Positions 8,744 through 17,267 of a stretch of DNA of 64,000 bases are shown one piece after another (position 1 is the stretch's first letter; the number at the start of each line of letters is the position of its first letter). Source of the DNA: Salipaludibacillus sp. CUR1 (GTDB lineage Bacteria; Bacillota; Bacilli; Bacillales; Salisediminibacteriaceae). A model generated the notes under the pieces. It ran no database searches, was not told where the DNA came from, and was given only the letters and a program-made list of their open reading frames with translations. The stretch covers positions 48,804 through 112,803 of the forward strand of contig NZ_JAIWPE010000018.1 in the NCBI RefSeq assembly GCF_021028955.1, read 5' to 3'. A program made the position numbers and the translations under genes.

Positions 8744-10054
8744 TTGTTCTGGTTACAGTTTTTAGTTGTTATTATTGCTATTTTTATAGGTGCAAGAATC
8801 GGGGGGATCGGCCTCGGGGTTATGGGGGGCGTAGGTCTCGCCATACTGACATTCGGTTTTGGGCTGCAGCCCACGGCTCCGCCGATTGATGTCATGCTCA
8901 TGATCGTAGCCGTTATTACGGCAGCGGGAGCCCTGCAGGCGGCAGGAGGGATGAATTATTTAGTGACTCTCGCTGAAAAAGCTTTACGGCGAAACCCTGA
9001 CAGGATCACCTTTATGGCCCCTGTCGTAACGTACTTTTTCACTTTCTTCGCAGGTACAGGCCATGTCGCGTATACGTTATTGCCGGTTATATCTGAGGTA
9101 GCCCAGGAGTCAAAAGTCCGGCCTGAACGGCCGATGTCCATTGCCGTTATTGCCTCCCAGCAGGCGATCACAGCGAGCCCGATATCAGCAGCTACCGTCG
9201 CATTGCTCGCTTTACTGGCACCCTACGATATCACCCTCCTTCAAATTCTTGGAGTAACGATCCCGGCTACATTTATTGGTATTATGGTAGCAGCTTTTAC
9301 TATTAGAAAACGCGGTGCGGAGCTCGATGAAGATCCTGAATATAACCATCGCTTAGAAGAAGGACTGGCGCCGATTAAAACTGAGCGTGAAAACATGGTG
9401 ATCACCGGTCTTTCAAAAGTGTCGGTAGCCCTGTTTATGTTCGGGGCAGTATTAATCGTTCTGTTAGGAAGTTTTCCGGAAATGCGGCCTGCCTGGAACG
9501 TTGAAGGCGAAATCGAACAGCTGTCAATGCCTTTCGCTATCCAGATTATCATGCTTACAGTCGCAGCATTAATCATTCTTATTTGTAAAGCAGACGTGCA
9601 AAAAGTAGCAGGCGGAACAGTTTTCCGTGCAGGTATTGTCGCTGTTGTGGCTATTTTCGGGATCGCGTGGATGGGGGATACGTTCTTCCAGGCCAACATG
9701 GATACGATCGAACCGGCAGTCCAAGGCATGGTATCCGCAGCTCCATGGATTTTTGCCTTAGCCCTGTTTATAATGTCAATCTTATTAAACAGCCAGGCTG
9801 CAACAGTCAGAGCCCTTATGCCATTAGGATTGAGTCTTGGCATCAACCCGCTTTTCCTGATTGCCATGTTTCCTGCAGTCAACGGGTACTTCTTTATCCC
9901 TAACTACGGGCCAATCATCGCAGCAATCAATTTCGACCGGACAGGCACGACAAAAATCGGGAAATACGTCCTTAATCACAGCTTCATGCTCCCGGGACTT
10001 GTCACCAGTGTAGTCGCCGTTACATTAGGCTTCCTGTTCGTCATGTTCTTATAA
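8744..10054 (+). CDS. Dcu-family C4-dicarboxylate transporter
   Basis: Integral membrane carrier of the anaerobic C4-dicarboxylate (DcuA/DcuB) family, expected to exchange fumarate, succinate or aspartate. About ten to twelve hydrophobic helices are visible, with typical stretches such as IGARIGGIGLGVMGG, FFAGTGHVAYTLLPVI and IASQQAITASPISAATVA. AGGTGAG is spaced correctly for the TTG at 8744; a GTG at 8735 overlaps this site and is less likely. The terminator follows closely. The exact substrate cannot be told from sequence. Confidence 0.88.
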   Translation: MFWLQFLVVIIAIFIGARIGGIGLGVMGGVGLAILTFGFGLQPTAPPIDVMLMIVAVITAAGALQAAGGMNYLVTLAEKALRRNPDRITFMAPVVTYFFTFFAGTGHVAYTLLPVISEVAQESKVRPERPMSIAVIASQQAITASPISAATVALLALLAPYDITLLQILGVTIPATFIGIMVAAFTIRKRGAELDEDPEYNHRLEEGLAPIKTERENMVITGLSKVSVALFMFGAVLIVLLGSFPEMRPAWNVEGEIEQLSMPFAIQIIMLTVAALIILICKADVQKVAGGTVFRAGIVAVVAIFGIAWMGDTFFQANMDTIEPAVQGMVSAAPWIFALALFIMSILLNSQAATVRALMPLGLSLGINPLFLIAMFPAVNGYFFIPNYGPIIAAINFDRTGTTKIGKYVLNHSFMLPGLVTSVVAVTLGFLFVMFL

Positions 10055-10070
10055 AAAATAGACTTTATTG

Positions 10071-10103
10071 TCCCCTCATGCAAAAGCATGGGGGGATTTT
10101 TTG
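10071..10103 (+). terminator. Terminator of the Dcu gene
   Basis: Ten-bp stem (CCCCTCATGC with GCATGGGGGG, one GU pair) with a four-base loop and six T residues. Confidence 0.9.
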
Positions 10104-10118
10104 TGGAAAAAGCAAGGG

Positions 10119-10440
10119 GAAAAAGAAGAAAAAGCACAGGGAGTGAGGTAGGTGCAACGGGTGTAGCACTCTTTACCTGCGACGAGCAAGCGAGAGCGAA
10201 GTGAGGTAGGTGCTACCAGAGTAACACCAACAGGTGTATCAGGAAGAAAACAAGAGGATGAGGGAGTAAAAAGAAGAAAAAACGCAGAAAGTGAGGTAGG
10301 TACAACCGGTGTAGCACTCTTTACCTGCGACGAGCAAGCGAAAGCGGCGCAGGAGCACCTACCTATGTATCAGGAAGAAAACCGGAGGATAGAGAAGTAA
10401 AAAGAAGAAAAAAGTGTTAGAAATGAGGTGGGTGTAACGG
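10119..10440. repeat. Imperfect long direct repeats in the Dcu-recQ gap
   Basis: The block starting GTGAGGTAGGTGCAACGG at 10143 recurs at 10291 (148 bases later), with about 50 bases nearly identical through CTTTACCTGCGACGAGCAAG, and a shorter third copy starts near 10423. Each copy is preceded by AAAAAGAAGAAAAA and ends near ATCAGGAAGAAAAC. No open reading frame or promoter is evident in this gap of more than 400 bases. Confidence 0.8.
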
Positions 10441-10479
10441 ACCTGCCCGACACTTACTCCCTATCCATCCCGAACCTTC

Positions 10480-12633
10480 TTACTTCCTTAATAAATAATC
10501 CTGCACAAATACTTTAATTGTAAAGTAGTCTACTTCTTCGGGAAGTGCTTCTTTGATTGGTTTTAAGCCGTCTTCTAAGCCAACCCTATCAACGGCCTCT
10601 TCTACCATGGATAAATGTTCGCGGTCTACCAGGCTGTTAAAATTAACATCTTTGCCTTCATCGGCAGCTTGCAGCAGATGGTTTTTGACAGTGGGTTCGC
10701 CTATACCGCGCAGGTCTGCAATTTCTTCCACTGTGCGTCCTGATTCGAAAAGTTCGAGCGTCTTTAAGTAGCTGGGTGTTTTATCTTTTGGTACGCCGAT
10801 GCCGTCGGGAACCGTCCCAGAAACCGGAGCAGCTGCTCTTTTAAAACTCTTTTTTTCTTCGGGATGCTCGTCCAGATATTCCAGGACGGCTCTCAGGAAC
10901 GGTTCTCCGTAAGTTTCAACTTTTGCCTGGCCTACTCCTTTTACTTCAAGCAGTTCGTCTTCAGACTCAGGGAGCTTTGCGCAGATATCATTTAAAGTCT
11001 GATCTGAAAAAACCATATACGGAGCGACTTCATGCTGTTTTGCCAAATATAATCTAAGCTCCCGAAGTGTTTCAAACAGCGGGTGCTGTTTTGAAATCAC
11101 ACGTGGTTTGCGTGCTTGCTTTTTCTGAACTTTTACTTCTCCTTTCAGGACCGGCAGCACATTTTCAGTCAGCTGCAAAACAGGATAGGTGCCTCCGCTC
11201 ATTTTTAAATACTGGGCGGCCGCAAGGTAATCAATAAACTGGCTGACTTCTTTTTGTGTCCGGTCTTTCATAAGTCCGTAGGTTGACAGTTTATGAAAGG
11301 AGAAATCTTTTACTTTTTTGTTAGTTGAGCCGACTAATACCTGCGCGACCATCGTTTTTCCAAACCGTTCGTTCATTCTTTTTATACATGAGAAAACCAT
11401 TTGAGCTTCCCTTGTCACGTCGACCGATTCCCTGTCATCTGCACATTCAGAGCAGCGTCCGCAAGCCGTAGTGTCTTCGTCCCCGAAATAGTGCAGAATA
11501 TAGGCTTGCAGGCATTTTTCCGTATGACAGTAATTCACCATTGCCTGGAGCTTGGCGTGCTCCTGTTCTTTTCGTTCCTCATCCATATTGGACTGTTCGA
11601 TAAGGAATTGCTGAATACGGATATCCTGCGGAGTAAAGAGAAGAATACACTCACTCGGCTCCCCGTCCCGCCCGGCACGGCCTGCTTCCTGATAGTAGCT
11701 TTCAATATTGCGGGGCATCTGGGCGTGAATAACAAATCGCACATTGGATTTGTTAATCCCCATACCGAATGCGTTCGTTGCGACCATCACCTGAGTATCA
11801 TCGTAAACAAATGATTCCTGCATGTCTCTGCGCTGATCTGCTGTCAGTCCTCCGTGGTATTTGCCAACCGAGACGCCAAGCCTGCTAAGCTGGTCATGGA
11901 TCCTTTCAACCTCTTTTCTGGTCGCAGCGTATATAATGCCTGAATGGGTGCCGTTTTGCTTTATATAATCTTTTATATAAATGTCGCGGTCCATCCCTTT
12001 TATGACGTGAAAAGACAAGTTTTCCCTTGCAAACCCTGTCTGTACCACGTTCTCCGAATTGATAGCCAGGGCACTGCTGATGTCTCTAGTGACTTCAGGA
12101 GTGGCGGTTGCTGTCAGGGCAAGGACAACAGGATTTCCATTCAGTTGGGAGACAAGATCAGGTATTCTCATGTAGCTGGGTCTGAAATCGTGGCCCCACT
12201 GGGATAAACAGTGAGCTTCATCCACTGCAAGCAGAGACACAGGGAGAGACTGAAGCATATTTAAAAAACCTGCAGATTCCAGCCTTTCCGGAGCAACATA
12301 AACGAGACGGTAAACACCCTGCCTGATTCCCTGTATCCTTTCACGTACTTCATCGTAACTGAGGGAACTGTTTATAAATGTGGCTTCGATGCCTGCTTCC
12401 TGCAGTTCATCCACCTGGTCTTTCATCAAAGAGATCAAAGGGGAGATGACCAGCGTGACTCCTGTAAAAAGAAGAGAAGGGATCTGATAGCAGATCGACT
12501 TTCCTCCTCCGGTAGGCATGACTCCCATCGTATTTTTATTATGAAACACCTTTTCAAGTATTTCTTTCTGACCGTCACGGAATTCATCATATCCGTAATG
12601 TTCTTTCAGTCGTTGTTTAGCCTCTTGCAGCAT
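10480..12633 (-). CDS. recQ: ATP-dependent DNA helicase RecQ
   Basis: 3'-5' DNA helicase for recombination and replication-fork repair. In order: helicase domain with MPTGGGKS (Walker A) and AVDEAHCLSQWGHDFR (DEAH); second RecA domain with TNAFGMGINK and QEAGRAGRDG; zinc-binding cysteines (EKCLQAYILHYFG... CGRCSEC); winged-helix RQC domain; HRDC domain (about residues 510-590) with ELLEVKGVGQAK; and a C-terminal HTH_40 domain ending EEVDYFTIKVFVQDYL. The 717-residue length is somewhat long because of this last domain, as in other Bacillaceae. GGAGGAAAAATT precedes the ATG. Confidence 0.95.
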   Translation of the reverse strand: MLQEAKQRLKEHYGYDEFRDGQKEILEKVFHNKNTMGVMPTGGGKSICYQIPSLLFTGVTLVISPLISLMKDQVDELQEAGIEATFINSSLSYDEVRERIQGIRQGVYRLVYVAPERLESAGFLNMLQSLPVSLLAVDEAHCLSQWGHDFRPSYMRIPDLVSQLNGNPVVLALTATATPEVTRDISSALAINSENVVQTGFARENLSFHVIKGMDRDIYIKDYIKQNGTHSGIIYAATRKEVERIHDQLSRLGVSVGKYHGGLTADQRRDMQESFVYDDTQVMVATNAFGMGINKSNVRFVIHAQMPRNIESYYQEAGRAGRDGEPSECILLFTPQDIRIQQFLIEQSNMDEERKEQEHAKLQAMVNYCHTEKCLQAYILHYFGDEDTTACGRCSECADDRESVDVTREAQMVFSCIKRMNERFGKTMVAQVLVGSTNKKVKDFSFHKLSTYGLMKDRTQKEVSQFIDYLAAAQYLKMSGGTYPVLQLTENVLPVLKGEVKVQKKQARKPRVISKQHPLFETLRELRLYLAKQHEVAPYMVFSDQTLNDICAKLPESEDELLEVKGVGQAKVETYGEPFLRAVLEYLDEHPEEKKSFKRAAAPVSGTVPDGIGVPKDKTPSYLKTLELFESGRTVEEIADLRGIGEPTVKNHLLQAADEGKDVNFNSLVDREHLSMVEEAVDRVGLEDGLKPIKEALPEEVDYFTIKVFVQDYLLRK

Positions 12634-12709
12634 AATTTTTCCTCCAAAAACGTACTATAAATCCAGCCTTTACTTAGTGTACAGGAAAAGGCTGGAGGAT
12701 TGAACAGAT

Positions 12710-12746
12710 GATATAAATAAAACTTGAAGGGAAGCCCTTCAAGTTT
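12710..12746 (-). terminator. Terminator of the acetamidase/formamidase gene
   Basis: Perfect 12-bp stem (AAACTTGAAGGG with CCCTTCAAGTTT) around a three-base loop; on the minus strand it is followed by TTTTATTTAT. Confidence 0.9.
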
Positions 12747-12752
12747 AAAATA

Positions 12753-14057
12753 TTATTCCACTTCTCCATATTGTTCAATGGCAATTCGGTCAAGTTTGAT
12801 TTTCTCCAACTCTTCCACAGGAACCAAAAAGGTTACGGTAACTACGCCGGGATTCCTGCCAATTTCGATCGCACCTGTAATCGTAGACCGATTCATGACT
12901 TCGGGGACAGAGACCTCAAGGAGTTTGGCCGCTCTTTCCATGCCGTTTGTTACTGCCTCATTCAGTGTAGGGCCTGTCCCTACAAAAGACAGGGGTAATG
13001 ATTTTTCCAGCTGCTGTTCCATATGCCAGTCTTTAGCCAGTCGTTCAGCTTTTTCTCTTTCTTCTTTTGTAAAAGGTTTAGCCAGATAAGGCAAATCTTC
13101 ATGAACCGGGAGTATAAGAGGCCCTTCAATGTTAAGGCCTTTAATGACATTTACTTGAAGCGTGACTATGCCTGACACATCAGTGGTATGGCCGGCTATT
13201 TCGCCATCGCCCTGCATGGCATGCATATCGCCAAGGTAGACGCCTCCTCCAGGTACTTTGACAGGACAAATGACCACCGCGCCTTCCCGGGCTCTATTAA
13301 TGTCCATATGTCCGTCTGTTCGGTCTTCAAGCTGTTCTTCAGTGAGCGCGTATTCGTGAGGGGCATCTACCAGGAATGACCCAAAATCTCCGGCGTTATG
13401 TGAGTCAGGGAATGGCCTTGACGGGGTGGTGCCGAGCTGGCCAAGAAACGGCCGCAGCCGGGCCAGTGTTCCGGGCATATCGTGTGGAGCAAATGTAACT
13501 ATGGGGTTTTGTACAGAATGTTCAGGAGTCGCCATATACTTATGACCATTTCCTGCAATTTTTTCTGCCCCTGCCTTATTAAGTGTCATACCAATTTCTT
13601 TAGAATCATCAAATGTCATTGTATAAGCGTGTGTAAATCTAAAAGGTGTGACATCTGCGCCGCATTCCGCACATCGAATGGCCTCCTGTCCGGTACCCTT
13701 AATCACCGTTTCAGGATACATTGTGCTGCATTCAGGGCATGTAACTGCTACAAAGGGATCTCCCAGGAATCGTCCTTCAACAGGGGCATCATTACCAGAG
13801 GCTGTGGCAATTGAGGTTACTCTGATAGATTTGATTCTTACAGCGATCGCATCGCCAGGTTCAGCCCCTTCTACGAAAACAGGTTTTGTTACTTCATGTC
13901 CTCCACGGAGGCAAGGAGTAATCATTGGTCCCCAGCACCCAGGCGCCGTATTCGCAATGATATGGCCTCCATCCTGCACTGGGCCTAACATGTCTTCTTT
14001 CGGGTCAAGAATGCCATTGACAAACTGGTTAACGAGTATTGATTCTTTACCTTTCAT
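12753..14057 (-). CDS. Acetamidase/formamidase family amidohydrolase with a four-cysteine insert
   Basis: Predicted to hydrolyse a short amide such as formamide or acetamide to ammonia and the acid. The family fold is recognised from APGCWGPMITPCLRGGHEVTKP, PGDAIAVRI, GAIEIGRNPGV-like C-terminal segments, and PGGGVYLGDMHAMQGDGEIAGHTTDVS, which carries metal/catalytic residues. At 434 residues it is longer than the usual 300-320: an insert near residues 105-140 carries CPEC and CAEC pairs, resembling a small zinc ribbon. Preceded by AAAGGAGGGACAGAA. Substrate is not determined by sequence. Confidence 0.85.
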   Translation of the reverse strand: MKGKESILVNQFVNGILDPKEDMLGPVQDGGHIIANTAPGCWGPMITPCLRGGHEVTKPVFVEGAEPGDAIAVRIKSIRVTSIATASGNDAPVEGRFLGDPFVAVTCPECSTMYPETVIKGTGQEAIRCAECGADVTPFRFTHAYTMTFDDSKEIGMTLNKAGAEKIAGNGHKYMATPEHSVQNPIVTFAPHDMPGTLARLRPFLGQLGTTPSRPFPDSHNAGDFGSFLVDAPHEYALTEEQLEDRTDGHMDINRAREGAVVICPVKVPGGGVYLGDMHAMQGDGEIAGHTTDVSGIVTLQVNVIKGLNIEGPLILPVHEDLPYLAKPFTKEEREKAERLAKDWHMEQQLEKSLPLSFVGTGPTLNEAVTNGMERAAKLLEVSVPEVMNRSTITGAIEIGRNPGVVTVTFLVPVEELEKIKLDRIAIEQYGEVE

Positions 14058-14160
14058 TTCTGTCCCTCCTTTATTTGAAAGCCCTTACAATTAAACTATA
14101 CAATAGTCGCATAATTAAAGGAAAGCGAATGATTTTTGAAGATTTTTAAAATCACATATT

Positions 14161-14189
14161 TTGAAACTCAGCTTTAAATCACCTATAAT
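14161..14189 (+). promoter_or_regulatory. SigA-type promoter of the esterase-reductase pair
   Basis: TTGAAA (14161-14166) and TATAAT (14184-14189) are separated by exactly 17 bases, about 90 bases before the esterase start. Confidence 0.75.
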
Positions 14190-14280
14190 ATAGTCACTTA
14201 CTTTTTGAAAGAACAAGAATAAACTTAAAGAATCACTTAAACTTCTAAAAGGAATTTAAATTATGAAGGAGTGTGGAACG

Positions 14281-14895
14281 GTGAAACATATTTTTCATAA
14301 AGGAAAAGAAGGAAATAATCAGACATTATTATTGCTTCACGGGACCGGAGGAGATGAAAATGATCTCCTGCCTGTTGCAGATATGGTCGACCCGGGAGCT
14401 TCTGTATTAAGTGTTCGCGGGAATGTGGATGAAAACGGTATGAACCGGTTCTTCCGGCGTATCCGTGAAGGGGTATTCGATGAAGAAGATTTAGTCTACA
14501 GAACACAAGAACTTTATAACTTTATAAACGAGGCAGCCATGGAGCACGGGTTCGACCGTAACGAGGTCACTGCTGTAGGGTATTCCAATGGAGCCAACAT
14601 TGCAGCCAGCCTGCTGTACCATTATAATGAGCCATTAAAGGGGGCTGTTCTTCTGCATCCGATGGTTCCGAGAAGGGGAATAGATCTTCCGCCAATGGAA
14701 GGTTTTCCGGTGTACATCGGTGCAGGTTCGAACGACCCGATCTGTCCGCCTGGAGAAACAGAAGAATTAAAGAAACATCTAGAAGAAGCGGGCGCGAGAG
14801 TGGAGTTATTCTGGGAGAAGCAAGGACATCAGCTGACGAGAACGGAAATTGACAATGCGAAAGAGTGGTATCGTAAACACATAAGAGGAGAGTGA
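14281..14895 (+). CDS. mhqD: MhqD-like carboxylesterase (alpha/beta hydrolase)
   Basis: A small cytoplasmic serine esterase of the phospholipase/carboxylesterase family. The oxyanion region LLLHGTGGDENDLL, nucleophile GYSNG (Ser), acid GAGSNDPICP (Asp) and His in KQGHQLT are all visible. It strongly resembles B. subtilis MhqD, a hydrolase linked to quinone and azo-compound stress; that link is from the family. Start: GTG 14281 gives MKHIFHKG as in MhqD, with AAGGAG ten bases upstream; an ATG at 14263 is also possible. The next gene, a flavin reductase-like protein, starts nine bases later, suggesting a two-gene redox-stress operon. Confidence 0.8.
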   Translation: MKHIFHKGKEGNNQTLLLLHGTGGDENDLLPVADMVDPGASVLSVRGNVDENGMNRFFRRIREGVFDEEDLVYRTQELYNFINEAAMEHGFDRNEVTAVGYSNGANIAASLLYHYNEPLKGAVLLHPMVPRRGIDLPPMEGFPVYIGAGSNDPICPPGETEELKKHLEEAGARVELFWEKQGHQLTRTEIDNAKEWYRKHIRGE

Positions 14896-14903
14896 TCATT
14901 CAC

Positions 14904-15509
14904 ATGGCCATTATCGATCCTAAAGACTTATCAAAAAAAGAAAATTACCGGTTTCTGACGTCTTCTGTTACCCCGAGACCGGTCGCCTTTATCTCTTCCA
15001 TGTCTGAAAAAGGAGTGTTAAACGCCGCCCCATTCAGTTATTTTAACGTTATTTCAGCGCAGCCGCCCCTCTTATCCGTCTCAATTGGAAGAAAGAACGG
15101 CCAGCAGAAGGATACTTCCAGAAACATTTTGCAAGTGGGTGAGTTTGTCGTTCATATTACAGACGAAGATAATGTTAAACAAGTGAATGACACGTCAATG
15201 AACCTGCCTTCAGACCAGAGTGAGGTTGAGAAGGTGGGGCTTAAACCGATCGTAAGCAGTAAAGTGGGAGTGCCTTCAATTAAGGAAAGCAGGGTACGAT
15301 TAGAGTGCACGTTAGAAAAGCATCTTGTATTCGAAGAAGGGGAGTCCGCCACAGACTTTATTATCGGCCGGATTGTCAGTTACTATGTGGATGATCAGCT
15401 GTACGAAGACGGAACCGTTAATACGAAAAAACTTAAACCAATTGCCAGGCTAGGCGGCAAACAATATGCGCCGCTGGGTAAAATTTTTGAACTGGACCGC
15501 CCGGAGTAA
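14904..15509 (+). CDS. Flavin reductase-like / FMN-binding split-barrel protein
   Basis: A 201-residue protein of the flavin-reductase-like family (FMN-binding split barrel), typified by TSSVTPRPVAFISSMSEKG and NAAPFSYFNVISAQPPLLSVSIG. Members transfer electrons between NAD(P)H and flavin, but substrates differ. AGAGGAGAG lies about 13 bases before the ATG, and a GTG at 14892 is too close to it. It is co-transcribed with the MhqD-like esterase, so a role in quinone or electrophile stress is reasonable but inferred. Confidence 0.85.
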   Translation: MAIIDPKDLSKKENYRFLTSSVTPRPVAFISSMSEKGVLNAAPFSYFNVISAQPPLLSVSIGRKNGQQKDTSRNILQVGEFVVHITDEDNVKQVNDTSMNLPSDQSEVEKVGLKPIVSSKVGVPSIKESRVRLECTLEKHLVFEEGESATDFIIGRIVSYYVDDQLYEDGTVNTKKLKPIARLGGKQYAPLGKIFELDRPE

Positions 15510-15529
15510 CCAGCTTACATCCGTCATAA

Positions 15530-15562
15530 AACCCGTCAGACGAAAATCTGACGGGTTTTTGC
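15530..15562 (+). terminator. Terminator of the esterase-flavin reductase operon
   Basis: Ten-bp stem ACCCGTCAGA/TCTGACGGGT with a six-base loop, then TTTTTG. Confidence 0.93.
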
Positions 15563-15688
15563 TTCTTTCTTATATTTTGAGAAATTAATAATTATCAATT
15601 AATAACTCTTTAAATAATTGAAAATAGGGAATAGGTATATATAATTAATGATAAATACCTACGTCGGGAGCAGGGGGAATGGTTTTTT

Positions 15689-17017
15689 ATGAGATCAGAT
15701 ATAGACAGCTGCCGGTTATTTGAAAAAGCTTTCCATTTTTCATCCATCGGGATGGCACTCGTATCAACAGAAGGGCAGTTTACGGAAGCTAATTCTGAGC
15801 TTTGTAACATGCTCGGCTATTCAGAAGATGAATTGACACATAAAACCTTTCAGGAGCTGACACATCCTGACGATCTCAGTGAGAGTATCAGAACGCTTCA
15901 TCAGCTCGTGTCAGGAAAGAAAAATTCGGCCCGTCTGGAGAAAAAATATATTTGTAAAAACGGGGCAGTAATCTGGGTTCAGTTAAACGTCTCGGCTGTT
16001 CACAACGATAAAGGAGAAACTCACTATTTTATTTCCCAGTTCCAAAATATTTCAGAACAGAAGTTTTACGAGAAACGTCTGATGGAAAGCGAAGAAAGGC
16101 TGACCCAGATTCTCCAGACCGTTCCTTCAGGTGTCACGATTGCTGATCTTCAGGGCAGAATTATTTTTGCAAATGAAATGGCGGAAGAAATATTAACTCT
16201 TAATGAAAGTGATATTACTAAGCGTCAATTTGACAGTGCGCTGTGGAAAATAAAAACGATTGACGGACATGCGATTAAGAGTGAAGATTTGCCATTCACC
16301 CTGGTCATGGAATCAAAAAAACGGGTGCGCGATTATATTCTTACTATAGAGACAACTAATAATCAGAGGAAAATTCTTTCTGTAAATGCTGCTCCTCTGT
16401 TCGATCATAAAGGCGAACCGGCACAAGTAGTTTTTTCTATCATAGATATTACTCATAAAAAAAATACAGAGTGTAAGTTGACCAAGGCCAATCAGCTTCT
16501 AAAAAAGCTGTCGGAATCCGATGGGCTGACAGGGCTTCCTAACCGTCGTTATTTCGATGAACAGCTTCAAACGGCCTGGACAGAGTGCGAAGAAGCCGGC
16601 CTGCCGCTGTCTCTCGTCATGTTTGATTTGGACAACTTTAAAAAATATAACGATTACTACGGGCACCAGGCAGGGGATGACTGCCTGAAAGTCATTACCT
16701 CAGCAATTAATAAAAGGCTGGAGTATGAAACTCTGACTCTGGCACGCTACGGCGGTGAAGAGTTTTCTATCATTCTTCCGGGATACTCTGAAAAAGAGGC
16801 TTTGAGAGTGGCGGATATCGTCCACAAAACAGTTTTGGATTTAAAACTGCCCCATGCCCGATCGACTGTATCCAGTTTTATTACGGTGAGCCTTGGTGTC
16901 TCAGCAGTCATGCCTGATTCAGCCGGCAAGCCGGAAGAACTTGTAAGGGAAGCGGACTGGGCACTCTACTCAGCAAAAGAAGAAGGACGCAGCTGTGTGA
17001 AAGTGTATAAGAAGTAA
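15689..17017 (+). CDS. PAS-PAS-GGDEF diguanylate cyclase
   Basis: Predicted to make cyclic di-GMP. Two PAS sensor domains come first (about residues 8-125 with FSSIGMALVST... GYSEDELTHKTF, and about 130-260), then a GGDEF domain (about 275-440) with DGLTGLPNRRYFD and the intact active loop YGGEEFS. The inhibitory RxxD site five residues before the loop is absent, so product inhibition through that site is not expected. No transmembrane segment is present, so it is cytosolic. AGGGGGAA precedes the ATG. The signal sensed is unknown; a heme or flavin cofactor cannot be inferred. Confidence 0.9.
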   Translation: MRSDIDSCRLFEKAFHFSSIGMALVSTEGQFTEANSELCNMLGYSEDELTHKTFQELTHPDDLSESIRTLHQLVSGKKNSARLEKKYICKNGAVIWVQLNVSAVHNDKGETHYFISQFQNISEQKFYEKRLMESEERLTQILQTVPSGVTIADLQGRIIFANEMAEEILTLNESDITKRQFDSALWKIKTIDGHAIKSEDLPFTLVMESKKRVRDYILTIETTNNQRKILSVNAAPLFDHKGEPAQVVFSIIDITHKKNTECKLTKANQLLKKLSESDGLTGLPNRRYFDEQLQTAWTECEEAGLPLSLVMFDLDNFKKYNDYYGHQAGDDCLKVITSAINKRLEYETLTLARYGGEEFSIILPGYSEKEALRVADIVHKTVLDLKLPHARSTVSSFITVSLGVSAVMPDSAGKPEELVREADWALYSAKEEGRSCVKVYKK

Positions 17018-17070
17018 TCGGAAAGCTGTTCGAAAAGGGAGCTTCTTTTGCGGGGGAAATCTAAAAAAAC

Positions 17071-17246
17071 GAGTCTGGAACAAAACTAAAGACAAGCCCC
17101 TGGGCAAGCGTCCGCCTGGCGGACTGAAATGACTGCTATTACAATTTAGCAGAGTTAATTTTTTATTAAGTACAAAAGCGAAAAGCCGAACAAAATTCGA
17201 TAACTTTGTTCGGCTTTCTTTATGATTACTATTCTTTTCAGCCTCT
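17071..17246 (-). mobile_element. MITE-like element, short copy
   Basis: About 175 bases without coding capacity. Read on the minus strand it matches 53945-54100 over about 155 bases at close to 90 percent, including AAAGCCGAACAAA, GTACTTAATAAAAAATT and GTCCGCCAGGCGGACGCTTG. Its ends, GAGGCTGAAAAGA and GTCTGGAACAAAAC, are imperfect inverted repeats. A terminator hairpin (17181-17220, AAAGCCGAACAAA with TTTGTTCGGCTTT) is part of the element and may serve the flanking convergent genes. Confidence 0.7.
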
Positions 17247-17267
17247 TGGAAGCAGGCTGTTCCTCAA

